Part shown: positions 34,688 through 42,896 of the stretch, piece by piece
How the letters are laid out: each line of letters starts with the position of its first letter
How positions within the stretch are numbered: position 1 is the first letter of the stretch
Source of the DNA: a virus
DNA: 64,000 nucleotides
Direction: 5' to 3' (one strand)
IMG/VR virus record: IMGVR_UViG_3300046170_000211
Coordinates: 1-64,000 of that record
Program-made: the position numbers and the translations under genes
The notes under the pieces: model-generated
What the model saw: only the letters and a program-made list of their open reading frames with translations
Database searches by the model: none
What the model was told of the DNA's origin: nothing

Positions 34688-35706
34688 GGTAATATACTAA
34701 CAGGTCCTATTGACATTCCTGCTCCTCCAAAGTTCCTTATACCACCACTTTCATAATATTTAAAGGCTTTACCTCCACCAGCTACAAATTGATCAACATA
34801 GTCAGTTCTGTCATCAATCAATAATTTATTTGCTCCACCATAAGATCCTTTATTAAAATTTGTAGTGTAATTTGTTGCTGCTGGAGCTCTACCAACACCT
34901 GAGCCAATAGTTCCAAAGTTTGCTGTAACCCATGCATTTTTTTGATTTGTTATAGAAGTAGATGTAGTTGATGATAAAACTTCCCAAGATCCATTCTTAG
35001 CTATAATTAAATCAATTAATGCATCAGCTTCTGCTCTTTTAGCTAAAGTTTGAAAAAAAGTTGAAGGAGCAGCTGCAGCCGCTTGTAACTCGATTGCCGG
35101 AGTCATATTATACCAATCACCGTCTGAAGCTAACAAACCCTGTGATATAGCAAATGTTGCGATAGCTTGATAATATTCTGTTAATGTACCATCAAGATCT
35201 ACATATACAGTCGTGGTTCCTGGGACACAATTGTCAGTTAAAAAATTTTCTACTAAATCATTTGGACTAAATGAAAAATTTTCATCATCTATTTTTGTAA
35301 GAACATGTCCTCTGGCATCATTAATATTGTCGTCATCAACTCTTGCTACTTGAGGGTAAATAGGAAAGTGTGATTCTACTCCTCTAAATCTTAAACGGTT
35401 TCCAGTGCTGTATCCATGACCAGGTAAATTAACATTAACTAAAATAGAATCTACTGCTCCTGCAGCAAGAGAATTAGCTGTTAATATTTGTGGTACAGGA
35501 GGTTCTGTTCTAGCAGGTCTAGCATTTTGTAATCCTTCAGCATCTCCTAAATGTGTTCTAGGTTCTAGTTGTGGGTGTTTTGGTTCAAACTCTGATTGGT
35601 GTACAAAAGCACCGTTCCATTCTTTAACCATTTCTGTATATGGAAATGCCATACCGCTTCGGTCTGAAATTGCTTTAGCATTTTTTCCTGTTGAAAATCT
35701 AGACAT
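34684..35706 (-). CDS. Conserved structural protein, head-tail region
   Basis: 340 residues. It starts MSRFSTGKNAKAISDRSGMAF and has VKEWNGAFVHQSEFEPKHPQLEPR, a conserved opening known from marine phage structural proteins of unknown exact place. The middle is beta-rich (LVNVNLPGHGYSTGNRLRFRG), with an Ala-rich helical part at about 190-270. Its position between two adaptor-like genes suggests a head-tail joining or tail-base role. Confidence 0.6.
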   Translation of the reverse strand: MSRFSTGKNAKAISDRSGMAFPYTEMVKEWNGAFVHQSEFEPKHPQLEPRTHLGDAEGLQNARPARTEPPVPQILTANSLAAGAVDSILVNVNLPGHGYSTGNRLRFRGVESHFPIYPQVARVDDDNINDARGHVLTKIDDENFSFSPNDLVENFLTDNCVPGTTTVYVDLDGTLTEYYQAIATFAISQGLLASDGDWYNMTPAIELQAAAAAPSTFFQTLAKRAEADALIDLIIAKNGSWEVLSSTTSTSITNQKNAWVTANFGTIGSGVGRAPAATNYTTNFNKGSYGGANKLLIDDRTDYVDQFVAGGGKAFKYYESGGIRNFGGAGMSIGPVSILP

Positions 35707-35718
35707 TAACTACATCAC

Positions 35719-36462
35719 CTATAAATTTGGGTAATATGCCTGTGGTGCTATATACGTGCTAGTAGAAGACCCATCCTCTACTAAGGCTCTATTAAACTCA
35801 TCTTCGTACAACATTTTTAAATTATTAGTTAGCTCAGGTTTTACTTTTTGAGAAAGGTAATAAGCTAAACCAGAAACCATACAAGGTACAAATCTATAAG
35901 GTACGTCTGCTGTGTTACTGTATCCACCTACGTCTTGAATACGTTTAACATAGTACATTGTAACGTGTTGAGCAGCCGCGTCAGCATCAGGTGTAGGGTA
36001 AAGAGTAATTGTAATATTATCACTAAATCTTTGAACGTAATACTGAGAAGGTTGAGACTTTGTAAGTTTATTTGATAAACTTTGAAACGTACTTCTGTCT
36101 ATTTTACTAAGAGACGAATCTGATTGATTTGTAGTCGCTCTATTTCTTCTAAACGCAGCTTCTAAAACATCATCTATTCCATGAATACCATTAGGTATTG
36201 ATGTTGCGCTTGTACCATCAGCAGCGTCTCTAAAAAATTTATACTCTCCCTGTCCTTCAACAAGATCAATATCTAGATTACCTATTTCCCAATAATGTAG
36301 TCCTCTATTGGCCCATTCTTGAAACATTATATTTAAAGAACGTCTTGCTGATTTTAACTGATAACCACTAACAGAATCTAAGCCTACTCTATTGTAAGCT
36401 TCTTCAATAATGTCATCAATTAAGAAACCACTCTCAAAATTAGTAGTACCTGATGTTGCCAT
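35719..36462 (-). CDS. Head-tail connector/adaptor protein
   Basis: 247 residues. IIEEAYNRVGLDSVSGYQLKSARRSLN followed by EWANRGLHYWEI (given here as parts) is the signature of the P22 gp4-like tail-adaptor group in podoviruses. A later VTMYYVKRIQDVGGYSNTAD is also typical. Helices first, then strands. It likely sits between portal and tail tube. Confidence 0.65.
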   Translation of the reverse strand: MATSGTTNFESGFLIDDIIEEAYNRVGLDSVSGYQLKSARRSLNIMFQEWANRGLHYWEIGNLDIDLVEGQGEYKFFRDAADGTSATSIPNGIHGIDDVLEAAFRRNRATTNQSDSSLSKIDRSTFQSLSNKLTKSQPSQYYVQRFSDNITITLYPTPDADAAAQHVTMYYVKRIQDVGGYSNTADVPYRFVPCMVSGLAYYLSQKVKPELTNNLKMLYEDEFNRALVEDGSSTSTYIAPQAYYPNL

Positions 36463-36470
36463 TTAGCCCC

Positions 36471-36758
36471 CTAGTTAAAAGTAATAGTGCAGCTGCCTGA
36501 TCCAGAGATTGTTAAGTGACAACCATTTTTCATTCTAATACCACTTCCAGGAACAAAAACTTCTAGTCCTTCTGTTCCAAAAAGAAATGTATGAGCTGTA
36601 CCTGCTCCTGTAGTTGCATTGTCATGCAAAATAACAGAACCACTTGCGTTGCCCTTTGCTTGAATAGATGTAACTCTGCAAGGCCCACCGACTAAAGGGC
36701 CGGTAGCAGTTGCTTGAGCTGTTCTCTGGTCTGATGTGAAAGATCCTCCACCTGACAT
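36471..36758 (-). CDS. Small beta-rich virion protein
   Basis: 95 residues, Gly/Ser/Thr-rich; strands such as GSVILHDNATTGAGTAHTFLF and CHLTISGSGSCTITFN. It is similar in style to the proteins at 24684 and 36810, and may be a decoration protein. A TTCG-looped hairpin (36779-36796) lies just upstream of its ribosome binding site AGGAGG. Confidence 0.55.
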   Translation of the reverse strand: MSGGGSFTSDQRTAQATATGPLVGGPCRVTSIQAKGNASGSVILHDNATTGAGTAHTFLFGTEGLEVFVPGSGIRMKNGCHLTISGSGSCTITFN

Positions 36759-36778
36759 AATATTATCCTCCTAAATTA

Positions 36779-36796
36779 GTGGGGCCGAAGCCCCAC
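36779..36796 (-). terminator. TTCG-loop hairpin between two small virion genes
   Basis: A perfect 7-base-pair G+C-rich stem with a TTCG loop on the minus strand (GTGGGGC / GCCCCAC). No strong U-run follows (TAATTTAGG), so it may attenuate or stabilise mRNA ends rather than stop transcription fully. Confidence 0.55.
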
Positions 36797-36809
36797 ATTT
36801 AATTTTGTA

Positions 36810-37220
36810 TTAAGCTACTGTTGCGCCGTTTACTGAGCTAGCAACCCAACCGACAGTACTATTCCAAACTAAAGTAACTGATTCACCTACTGCATCGAAA
36901 GCAATTGTGCTTCCGTTTGCAAATGTAGTTGGAGTAACTGTTGCAGTTCCACCACCATCAACAATATGGTTGATGATTTTAATTTGTCCTGAAGTTGATC
37001 CATCAGCTAAAGTTACTGCAGCGGCTCCAGCCCCTGTAGTAAGCTCTGTTATTAGGTTTACAATATCTGCAGCTCCTGCGCCTGATAATGCTTGTACACC
37101 GCCTCTAATGGCTTTGTTGTAAGAAGCATTACTAGTTATAGCACCAGTAGTTGCATTTTTTGTTATATCTTCGAACCCGCTTTCTGATCTAACCGGTCCT
37201 GAAAAAGTAGTTGTACCCAT
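36810..37220 (-). CDS. Small beta-rich virion protein (decoration-type)
   Basis: 136 residues opening MGTTTFSGPVRSESGFEDI. This 'GPVRSE-GF' start is frequent in phage head-associated proteins encoded next to the capsid gene. The rest is strand-rich (GQIKIINHIVDGGGTATVTP, ESVTLVWNSTVGWVASS). It is the first gene after the capsid terminator. Likely a capsid surface or fibre-associated protein. Confidence 0.6.
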   Translation of the reverse strand: MGTTTFSGPVRSESGFEDITKNATTGAITSNASYNKAIRGGVQALSGAGAADIVNLITELTTGAGAAAVTLADGSTSGQIKIINHIVDGGGTATVTPTTFANGSTIAFDAVGESVTLVWNSTVGWVASSVNGATVA

Positions 37221-37241
37221 GTTTATGTCCTCCTGTTAATT

Positions 37242-37277
37242 AACACAGTCGCGAGGCCGTCTGGTCAAGTCTGTGTT
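37242..37277. promoter_or_regulatory. Inverted repeat upstream of the decoration-type gene
   Basis: AACACAG (37242-37248) pairs with CTGTGTT (37271-37277) around a 22-base G+C-rich interior. On the minus strand the interior begins with TTGACC, a possible -35 box with only a poor -10 (TGTTAA). It could be an operator, a weak promoter or the 5' leader structure of the mRNA. It lies in a 142-base gap left of the capsid gene. Confidence 0.35.
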
Positions 37278-37313
37278 TCTTCGAATATACGCTTTTAATT
37301 TAGTAAATGCAAA

Positions 37314-37339
37314 TAAAAAGGGGCGCCGAAGCGCCCCTT
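37314..37339 (-). terminator. Rho-independent terminator after the major capsid gene
   Basis: A perfect 9-base-pair stem (37318-37326 with 37331-37339) with a TTCG loop on the minus strand, followed by CTTTTTATTT. It lies 24 bases past the capsid stop. A capsid-specific terminator is usual, since it boosts the major capsid transcript relative to downstream genes. Confidence 0.9.
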
Positions 37340-37362
37340 AAAATGGTTTATAACCTTACTGA

Positions 37363-38265
37363 TTATACACCTGGAGATCCGAAGATACCTCTAGGATCAG
37401 AGAAGCCGAAGCTGTATCTTTCCCTAGCTTTATATCTAACGTTACCAGTTTCAAAATCGCCTTCCATGGCAGTTTTGATTGGTGCTCTAACCATGTGTTT
37501 CATTCCGTTAGGAACATCTGTCTTAATGAAGAAAGACTCTGTATCAGCTAGGAAGTTATTTACCACAAATCCTTGTGGTATCATTCCCATTGATTTCATC
37601 GCATTTGCATCATTGTCAGCAGTGCCAACTCTTAGAGCAGATTTCATGATTCTTTCAGCTGCAAATTGCTGAGATGGGTGAATGATTAATTTCATTCCCT
37701 TAGCAGCAATTTTTAGTCCACGCTCGTCTGTCATTTTAGCAATGTCAATTAAAGACTGCTCTAATGAAGTTTCAGATAAATCAGCGGGTGTCGCTAATTC
37801 ATTTGCAAACGTTCCAGCAATTACTGGGTGGTTAGTTGCACAAAGTGCAACACCATCACCACCTGTAGAAGTAGTGAAAGCTCCATCTAGAATTGCAGCA
37901 GCTTTAAGTTGCTTAGTTTGAGCCATAGAACGTGCTAGTGCTTTCGTATAACGAGTTGAAATCTTATCATACAAGTTATCTTCAACAGCTTCCTCAGTAA
38001 TAGAGAAAGCGAGAGCAATTGTCTCATGTTGATATCTTGCAGTGTAAGTTTCCTGCGCGCTATCGTAAACCACTGCTGCGCCTTCTGACTTAACGGCAGC
38101 TTTGTCGAAACCTGATAACATTACTTCTTCTTCGAATGCTCGATCAGAATTTTCTGTATCATAAATTTCAGCGTGTTGGTTTTCGTAGTTTTTGTACTCA
38201 AGTCCAAATAATGCATTCAGACCTGGCTCTAGCTCTTTAGCGAGCTGTTGTCTTGATATAGCCAT
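37363..38265 (-). CDS. Major capsid protein
   Basis: 300 residues. MAISRQQLAKELEPGLNALFG and LSGFDKAAVKSEGAAVVYDS with HETIALAFSITEEAVEDNLY match the capsid family related to Mu gpT that is found in many marine phages, with the HK97-type fold. Position fits: scaffold and decoration-type genes upstream, a strong terminator downstream, connectors after that. There is no N-terminal delta domain with a clear cleavage site. Confidence 0.85.
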   Translation of the reverse strand: MAISRQQLAKELEPGLNALFGLEYKNYENQHAEIYDTENSDRAFEEEVMLSGFDKAAVKSEGAAVVYDSAQETYTARYQHETIALAFSITEEAVEDNLYDKISTRYTKALARSMAQTKQLKAAAILDGAFTTSTGGDGVALCATNHPVIAGTFANELATPADLSETSLEQSLIDIAKMTDERGLKIAAKGMKLIIHPSQQFAAERIMKSALRVGTADNDANAMKSMGMIPQGFVVNNFLADTESFFIKTDVPNGMKHMVRAPIKTAMEGDFETGNVRYKARERYSFGFSDPRGIFGSPGV

Positions 38266-38283
38266 ATAATTATCCTCCTGCTA

Positions 38284-38823
38284 TTATTTGTAAACGTGTT
38301 CATTAATAAGAACTTCATACAGCAAGTTGGCTGAACCAACCTCATTACGACCTTCTTTGTCAGAAAGTCCAACGACACGAACATTAATTTTATTTGCGCC
38401 GCCAAAGTTTGCTGAATCAACTTCCATTGCTGAAACACCTGTTGATGTATTACCGGTACCCGCGTTAATGTCACCTAAGTTACCCAAGTTACTTTGTGCT
38501 GAAGCAGCATCACCTTGTATCTCAAAGGTTTGGTAAGGGTCGTCATAGATAAACATAGACGCTACTTGAGCAGCCGGTCTATTGTTTTTAAAAGTGGGTT
38601 TTCCATCGGAATCGTCAAAGTTACATCCCCAAAAAACTCCTACAAATGCTGTGTCAGCAGCTGCACCTCTTTCAATATTTCCTGCGTTTAATTTACATAA
38701 ATCGCCTTGAAATATTTGAACGTTGTGCCCTGCAACAGCAGTGTATTTGTTCATTGCCGGTGATGTACCACCGCCGATTTTTCCAATAGGATTGAACCCG
38801 TTTGGCGAGTCTAAATTTGCCAT
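38284..38823 (-). CDS. Head decoration-type protein
   Basis: 179 residues. MANLDSPNGFNPIGKIGGGT is a common opening of small proteins encoded right beside phage capsid genes. The body has strands with hydrophobic faces (VQIFQGDLCKLNAG, FVGVFWGCNFDDSDGK, ASMFIYDDPYQTFEIQG). Probably a capsid-stabilising or decoration protein. AGGAGG stands before its start. Confidence 0.65.
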   Translation of the reverse strand: MANLDSPNGFNPIGKIGGGTSPAMNKYTAVAGHNVQIFQGDLCKLNAGNIERGAAADTAFVGVFWGCNFDDSDGKPTFKNNRPAAQVASMFIYDDPYQTFEIQGDAASAQSNLGNLGDINAGTGNTSTGVSAMEVDSANFGGANKINVRVVGLSDKEGRNEVGSANLLYEVLINEHVYK

Positions 38824-38874
38824 AGTTGTTTTCCTCCTTAAAGGGTTATTGTTAAATCGATGGTTGAGAAAAGA

Positions 38875-39336
38875 TTAGTCTTTTTTCGAGCCACCAAAAG
38901 TTACACGAGTCTGTCGATCTTGATTAATCGGCATACTTGGGTGCTGTTCCTTCAAGACATCGTTTTCAATTGCATCATTTCGATCTTGAGTAATTTTTGC
39001 AAAGTACTCTTCACGCGATTTCGCGAGCTCTTCAGATATCCTTGCCAGCACAAGGCCACCAACCCCGATCATACCTGCGTATTTGCCGTTATCTATAGAA
39101 GGATAATTATCATTTGGATATTCGTCAGCTCTAACTAACTCCCATCCTGATCTAAGCTTACCTGCCATGTTAGTGGTATCGTCGTACCCCATGCTTTCAG
39201 CTCTTATCCACCTATGTCGATATCCGTCTGGCGCAGGTGGTGCGTCCAGTGATGATGGAGGAGTCCAAATCTTAGGCTTTTCAGTTTTTGCTCTAGATTG
39301 ACTCACGCGAGTGGTTTTCATTTTATCTTTTTCCAT
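38875..39336 (-). CDS. Conserved head-region protein
   Basis: 153 residues: basic N-terminus, then PDGYRHRWIRAESMGYDDTTN and SGWELVRADEYP, and a C-terminal helical part (ARISEELAKSREEYFAKI). This 'RHRWIR' family sits between scaffold and capsid genes in several marine phages. The function is unknown; it could be a minor head protein or assembly factor. The start at 39336 is the first of two Met codons (the second is Met6). Confidence 0.6.
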   Translation of the reverse strand: MEKDKMKTTRVSQSRAKTEKPKIWTPPSSLDAPPAPDGYRHRWIRAESMGYDDTTNMAGKLRSGWELVRADEYPNDNYPSIDNGKYAGMIGVGGLVLARISEELAKSREEYFAKITQDRNDAIENDVLKEQHPSMPINQDRQTRVTFGGSKKD

Positions 39337-39340
39337 ATGC

Positions 39341-40276
39341 TTATACCTCCTTCGCGGCTAATTGTTTCGCATACTCTTCAAGTGGCACACCTAATCTTTT
39401 AGAAATTGCTACCTGTGAAGGTGTGAGTTTCACAGTTTTTCTGCGTCCTTTTGTGGCCGGACGTTTGGCACTTGCTACGTTCTGCGTCGGTGCAGTTGTC
39501 GTAGTTGACTCCACATTATCAAATTTATGTGGGAATTCAAGTCTTATTCGCTTGTCAACCTCAGAATAATAGTCATCTGTTTGTGGGTCAAATCCTTCGT
39601 CTTCAACTAGCTTTTTATGTATGTCAAATGCAGTGTAAGTCATTGCATTATCTGTACCAAACCATGGGTTTTTCTGCGCCCATGCATCTGCTCTAGGGTC
39701 TACTGGAGCAGGTTGTTGCTGTTGTTGAACTTGTTGCTGTTGTTGAACTTGTTGCTGTTGTGCAACTTCTGCAGGCAAGTTTTCTTGCATTTCCTTAATC
39801 CTTGCTAGTCTAGTTGCATCCATTGACAGTTGTGCAAGCTCAGTTTGAGCAGCGACTTGCGCCTCTACATCACCTGCATTAATAGCATTTGCTAATTTAC
39901 TCTTTACAGCGTCAATGTTTGTAGTAACTCTTTTTTCAAATTCATGATTGTAAGAACTGTCTAAAGTTTTATATTTGTTTCTTAACTTTTCAGCTTCTTG
40001 TTTTTGATTTTGTGCATAAGTAATAGCTTCTTCCTTTTGTCTTTCAGCTTCCCTCATTTTACGAGTTAGCTTAGCTATTCTTTTTTGTACTCCCTCTGAA
40101 TACTCACCAAGTTCGTCTTTTGGTTTTTCTTCAACAGGTGCTGTTTCTACAGCTTCTTCTTTTACTTCTTCAACAACTATTTCTTCAGCTGGTGTTTCTT
40201 CAACAGGTGCAGCATCTAATTCAATTTCTGTTTCCTGTTCATCGGTTTCACCGACATCTATTTTATCTTCTTGCAT
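39341..40276 (-). CDS. Capsid scaffolding protein
   Basis: 311 residues. The N-terminal 60 are very acidic (EETPAEEIVVEEVKEEAVE), followed by a long coiled coil (about 65-165, KLTRKMREAERQKEEAITYA). Then come polyglutamine runs (VQQQQQVQQQQQ, about 180-195) and a basic C-terminus that would bind the capsid protein. This composition and its place between portal and capsid genes are typical of phage scaffolds. No protease domain is visible. Confidence 0.8.
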   Translation of the reverse strand: MQEDKIDVGETDEQETEIELDAAPVEETPAEEIVVEEVKEEAVETAPVEEKPKDELGEYSEGVQKRIAKLTRKMREAERQKEEAITYAQNQKQEAEKLRNKYKTLDSSYNHEFEKRVTTNIDAVKSKLANAINAGDVEAQVAAQTELAQLSMDATRLARIKEMQENLPAEVAQQQQVQQQQQVQQQQQPAPVDPRADAWAQKNPWFGTDNAMTYTAFDIHKKLVEDEGFDPQTDDYYSEVDKRIRLEFPHKFDNVESTTTTAPTQNVASAKRPATKGRRKTVKLTPSQVAISKRLGVPLEEYAKQLAAKEV

Positions 40277-40296
40277 AGATTATCCTCCTCTATGAT

Positions 40297-40716
40297 TTAC
40301 ATTGCGTGAATAAGATCTTCAGGATCTTCTATAGTCCCTAGTATCTCATCATCGTTTAACATTCTTATCTCACCACCATCAATCTGCATACGTGATCCTG
40401 CATATCTTGCAAAGACCACCCATTGTTTTTCTTTGCACCATGGTCCTGTCGGATATTTTTCTTCATCCTTGTAACAGAGATCACCCATCTTTAGTACATA
40501 TCCAACTTGCGTTGCTACACGTGCTTTGTCTAATGATTCTTGTGCAATAATAATTCCGCCTTCAGTTTTTTCTTTAACTTGAAAGGGCATAACAAGTATA
40601 CGCCATCCTGTAGGATGTGGTAACTTATCTAGATTTGTTTCTTGAGTTTCTTTTTTAGCTTCTTCAGCTTCTTCTTTATACTTATCTTCTAATGCGTGCG
40701 ATGTTTGTTTCGTCAT
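40297..40716 (-). CDS. GroES-like co-chaperonin
   Basis: 139 residues. After a charged 30-residue tail comes a Cpn10 fold pattern: GWRILVMPFQVKEKTEGGIII (given in part), the mobile-loop region around KTEGGIIIAQESLDK, then VGYVLKMGDLCY, W-V-V-FARYAGSRMQID and LNDDEILGTI. Phage co-chaperonins (T4 gp31 type) replace or alter GroES so that the host GroEL folds the large capsid protein. It lies directly upstream of the scaffold and capsid genes, which supports that role. Confidence 0.82.
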   Translation of the reverse strand: MTKQTSHALEDKYKEEAEEAKKETQETNLDKLPHPTGWRILVMPFQVKEKTEGGIIIAQESLDKARVATQVGYVLKMGDLCYKDEEKYPTGPWCKEKQWVVFARYAGSRMQIDGGEIRMLNDDEILGTIEDPEDLIHAM

Positions 40717-40921
40717 CTGGTTCTGGCTCCTTAGGGTTTAGCAGGTTAGAGAGTTCCTGTTTAATTTGATCCATAGCATGAATCTTTCCGCAAATATATG
40801 TATATTTGTCCATTTTGTCAACACCACCGCTCATTAACGTTTGAGCGCAGTCGTCAATCGCTTGATCTAGGTGTCTTTGTATCTTGTATATTACGTTTAC
40901 CGGGTCTGTAGCTTCTGACAT
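40682..40921 (-). CDS. Small conserved phage protein
   Basis: 79 residues: a helical protein (IYKIQRHLDQAIDDCAQTLM, IHAMDQIKQELSNLL). Similar short proteins occur just upstream of co-chaperonin or scaffold genes in marine podoviruses. It overlaps the next gene by 35 bases and the previous one by 68. Function unknown. Confidence 0.6.
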   Translation of the reverse strand: MSEATDPVNVIYKIQRHLDQAIDDCAQTLMSGGVDKMDKYTYICGKIHAMDQIKQELSNLLNPKEPEPDDETNIARIRR

Positions 40922-41045
40922 TTCTTTTATCCTTATCTCCTAGTTTATCCCAAAACTCGTCAAGAGCATTTGGTTCTTGTTTACAACATTCCCCCGATAG
41001 TACTTTTTCTTCCGTGTGGCAATCACACGTTTTTTCTTCTCCCAT
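40854..41045 (-). CDS. Small cysteine-containing protein
   Basis: 63 residues with CDC and ECC pairs near the N-terminus (C7, C9, C20, C21), then a charged C-terminus. AGGGGG stands at a proper distance before the ATG. It overlaps the next gene by 68 bases in another frame, which is long even here; the C-terminal part may be dispensable. A metal site is possible. Confidence 0.5.
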   Translation of the reverse strand: MGEEKTCDCHTEEKVLSGECCKQEPNALDEFWDKLGDKDKRNVRSYRPGKRNIQDTKTPRSSD

Positions 41046-41061
41046 TTATCCCCCTAAATTT

Positions 41062-41472
41062 TTATTTGCCTTTGAATTTACTAAGTGTAGTAACCCCAAA
41101 ACTTCCACCCACTATAGTAAGTATAATGACCCAGAAATAATCGTTGACATCTTTTAAAATCTCCCACCCTGCAGCCATCCAAGGCTGAGTCCAAGGTGTG
41201 AAATGTGCCAAAATAATGAGGCTCCAGAAAACGACCAAATATTCGTCTTTCCATGAGTTGGCAGTTTGTCTCACCTGTTCCATCTGAACACCAATCTTTG
41301 CTACGTCCACCTTTGCGGCTGCCTCTATCTCCTTTGCTTTGATGATTTTATCTTTTTCTAGTTTGTGAGAAATTGCGCCGACAGTCTTTTCGGTTATAAG
41401 TTTTGCTATAGGATTATTTAGTAATCCTCCTCCAAGACCTAAAAGTGGTTTGATAAGTAGCAGTGGGTTCAT
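41062..41472 (-). CDS. Holin-like membrane protein (GTA-holin 3TM type)
   Basis: 136 residues. A short hydrophobic N-terminus (LLLIKPLLGLGGGLL), a charged helix, then NSWKDEYLVVFWSLIILAHF and DYFWVIILTIVGGSFGV. The 'SWKDE-L...W' motif and the paired membrane segments match the three-TM holin family found in gene transfer agents and phages. It could time lysis together with the endolysin at 11671. The distance from the other lysis genes is unusual. Confidence 0.65.
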   Translation of the reverse strand: MNPLLLIKPLLGLGGGLLNNPIAKLITEKTVGAISHKLEKDKIIKAKEIEAAAKVDVAKIGVQMEQVRQTANSWKDEYLVVFWSLIILAHFTPWTQPWMAAGWEILKDVNDYFWVIILTIVGGSFGVTTLSKFKGK

Positions 41473-41588
41473 TAGTTGTTGAGTATTACCGCGATGAAAA
41501 TTATAATGCCAACAGCAATTATAATTTTTGTTTTCTTAGTGGTTCCGTTCCACCATTCTTGGGCTTTCCATTTTATTTCGTCGATCAT
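41472..41588 (-). CDS. Small membrane protein (38 aa)
   Basis: An ATG at 41588 with a strong GGAGG opens 38 codons ending TAA at 41472, one base from the holin-like ATG. It has a polar start (MIDEIKWKAQEWWNGTTKK) and one membrane segment (TKIIIAVGIIIFIAVIL). Coupling to the holin-like gene suggests a helper or antiholin, but this is only inferred. Confidence 0.65.
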   Translation of the reverse strand: MIDEIKWKAQEWWNGTTKKTKIIIAVGIIIFIAVILNN

Positions 41589-41743
41589 GATGACCTCCTT
41601 TTTTTTCGTTTTACACCTGCTTCGCTGAGCGCGATAGCTATGGCTTGCTTTTTATTTACCACTTTTTTCTTAGATTTACCAGATTTTAGTTTTCCTGATT
41701 TATATTCACGCATTACCTTGCTGATTTTCTTTTCTTTTTTCAC
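41585..41743 (-). CDS. DUF6496-type small basic protein
   Basis: A GTG at 41743, overlapping the previous stop as GTGA, opens 52 codons. Residues 8-44 read SKVMREYKSGKLKSGKS and VNKKQAIAIALSEAG (two parts), the hallmark of the DUF6496 family of short basic proteins in phages and bacteria. Probably nucleic-acid binding. Its stop overlaps the 38-residue gene's ATG. Confidence 0.7.
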   Translation of the reverse strand: MKKEKKISKVMREYKSGKLKSGKSKKKVVNKKQAIAIALSEAGVKRKKRRSS

Positions 41744-42894
41744 GCTAATCCCATGTATGCAACTAAGTATTCTGCTTCTTCAGGTGAGTATCCGTTCTTA
41801 ATATAACGATCATATGCTTCTAATGCTTCGTCTTCATATTTTGATCTTATAGGATCAATAGGAATGTAAGGGTTTGTTAGAGCTGGGTTTCCTGGTCTTG
41901 TATTTTTTTCAGTTTCTAAAGCGTTATATCTTTCTATAGCTAAGTCAGCTTGTTGTTCTGGAGATAAATAACCTCCTTGAATTTCAGCAACCTCGTCAGC
42001 AATAGCAGCTGTCATAGGCCCTGTGTATTTACGTGCAATTTTTGCGTCTTCGTCTACGTTTGCAAAAGGAACGCCAGGATCAGCAAAAGCGTTATTAAAA
42101 TTTTCATCAGCTACAGCTTCTATAGATTGAGGATTTTTAGTAAAATATTTTCTTGCTTTGTAGTTTCCTATACCCGTCAAATCAGAAAGACTTTCTAGAG
42201 TTGGACCAAACATTGCTTCACCCAAACCCAAAATTCCTTTTCCGATTTGTGCGTAACCAAAAGTTCCAGGGGTTAATTGTGATGTACCAAGGGCGTTATA
42301 ACCTGCACCAAGCATATTTTGTCCAGAAGAAAGAGCACTACCAAAAACATCAGAAACCATTCCATATGCTTCTTCAGGAGAGGTGTTCATTTTTGCTGAT
42401 GCAAGTTTTGCTACGTTTTCGTTAACTCCCATCTTCATCAATCTATCTACAAAAGCCTCTTCTCCTAAAGTTTTAAAAGCTTCTGTAAAAGTTTTTTTAT
42501 CTTCCGTTTCTGCTTCTTCATCTTCAAGAGCTAATTGATTAACTTTTTTTGCCATAATGTTTGGATTAACATTAGTATTAGCATTGGTTAAAGAGTTTGT
42601 GTTTAATAAACCTTGACCACTAAACGTAGAAGCAAGTCCTGTGCCCATCAAACCAGCGTCATAAGCCGATTGTATGTTCTGTGGATTATTAGTAAAATAT
42701 CTTTCTGTAAGACCTATTGGTGTGTTGTTCTCACCAAACGTTACTAAATTTCCTTCTTCGTCAGTAAGAGCTAATCCGCTATAATCGGTTATCTTATTTT
42801 TATCATTATCTGGACCTTCGGGATTTCTCTCATTACCAAAACCATCCATTCCACCATAATTATCTTGACCTGGTCCTGTGTTATAGCCTGGCAT
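41740..42894 (-). CDS. Structural-region protein, unknown function
   Basis: 384 residues. A polar Gly/Asn-rich N-terminus (MPGYNTGPGQDNYGGMDGFG), a helical middle with Ala/Gly patches (about 180-225), and a C-terminal helix ending in YSPEEAEYLVAYMGLA. Two copies of a (YF)-FT-(NK)-NPQ-(N/S)-I motif occur, at about 66 and 250. It follows the portal gene by two bases, so it is a virion or assembly protein by context. No domain recognised. Confidence 0.55.
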   Translation of the reverse strand: MPGYNTGPGQDNYGGMDGFGNERNPEGPDNDKNKITDYSGLALTDEEGNLVTFGENNTPIGLTERYFTNNPQNIQSAYDAGLMGTGLASTFSGQGLLNTNSLTNANTNVNPNIMAKKVNQLALEDEEAETEDKKTFTEAFKTLGEEAFVDRLMKMGVNENVAKLASAKMNTSPEEAYGMVSDVFGSALSSGQNMLGAGYNALGTSQLTPGTFGYAQIGKGILGLGEAMFGPTLESLSDLTGIGNYKARKYFTKNPQSIEAVADENFNNAFADPGVPFANVDEDAKIARKYTGPMTAAIADEVAEIQGGYLSPEQQADLAIERYNALETEKNTRPGNPALTNPYIPIDPIRSKYEDEALEAYDRYIKNGYSPEEAEYLVAYMGLA

Positions 42895-42896
42895 TA

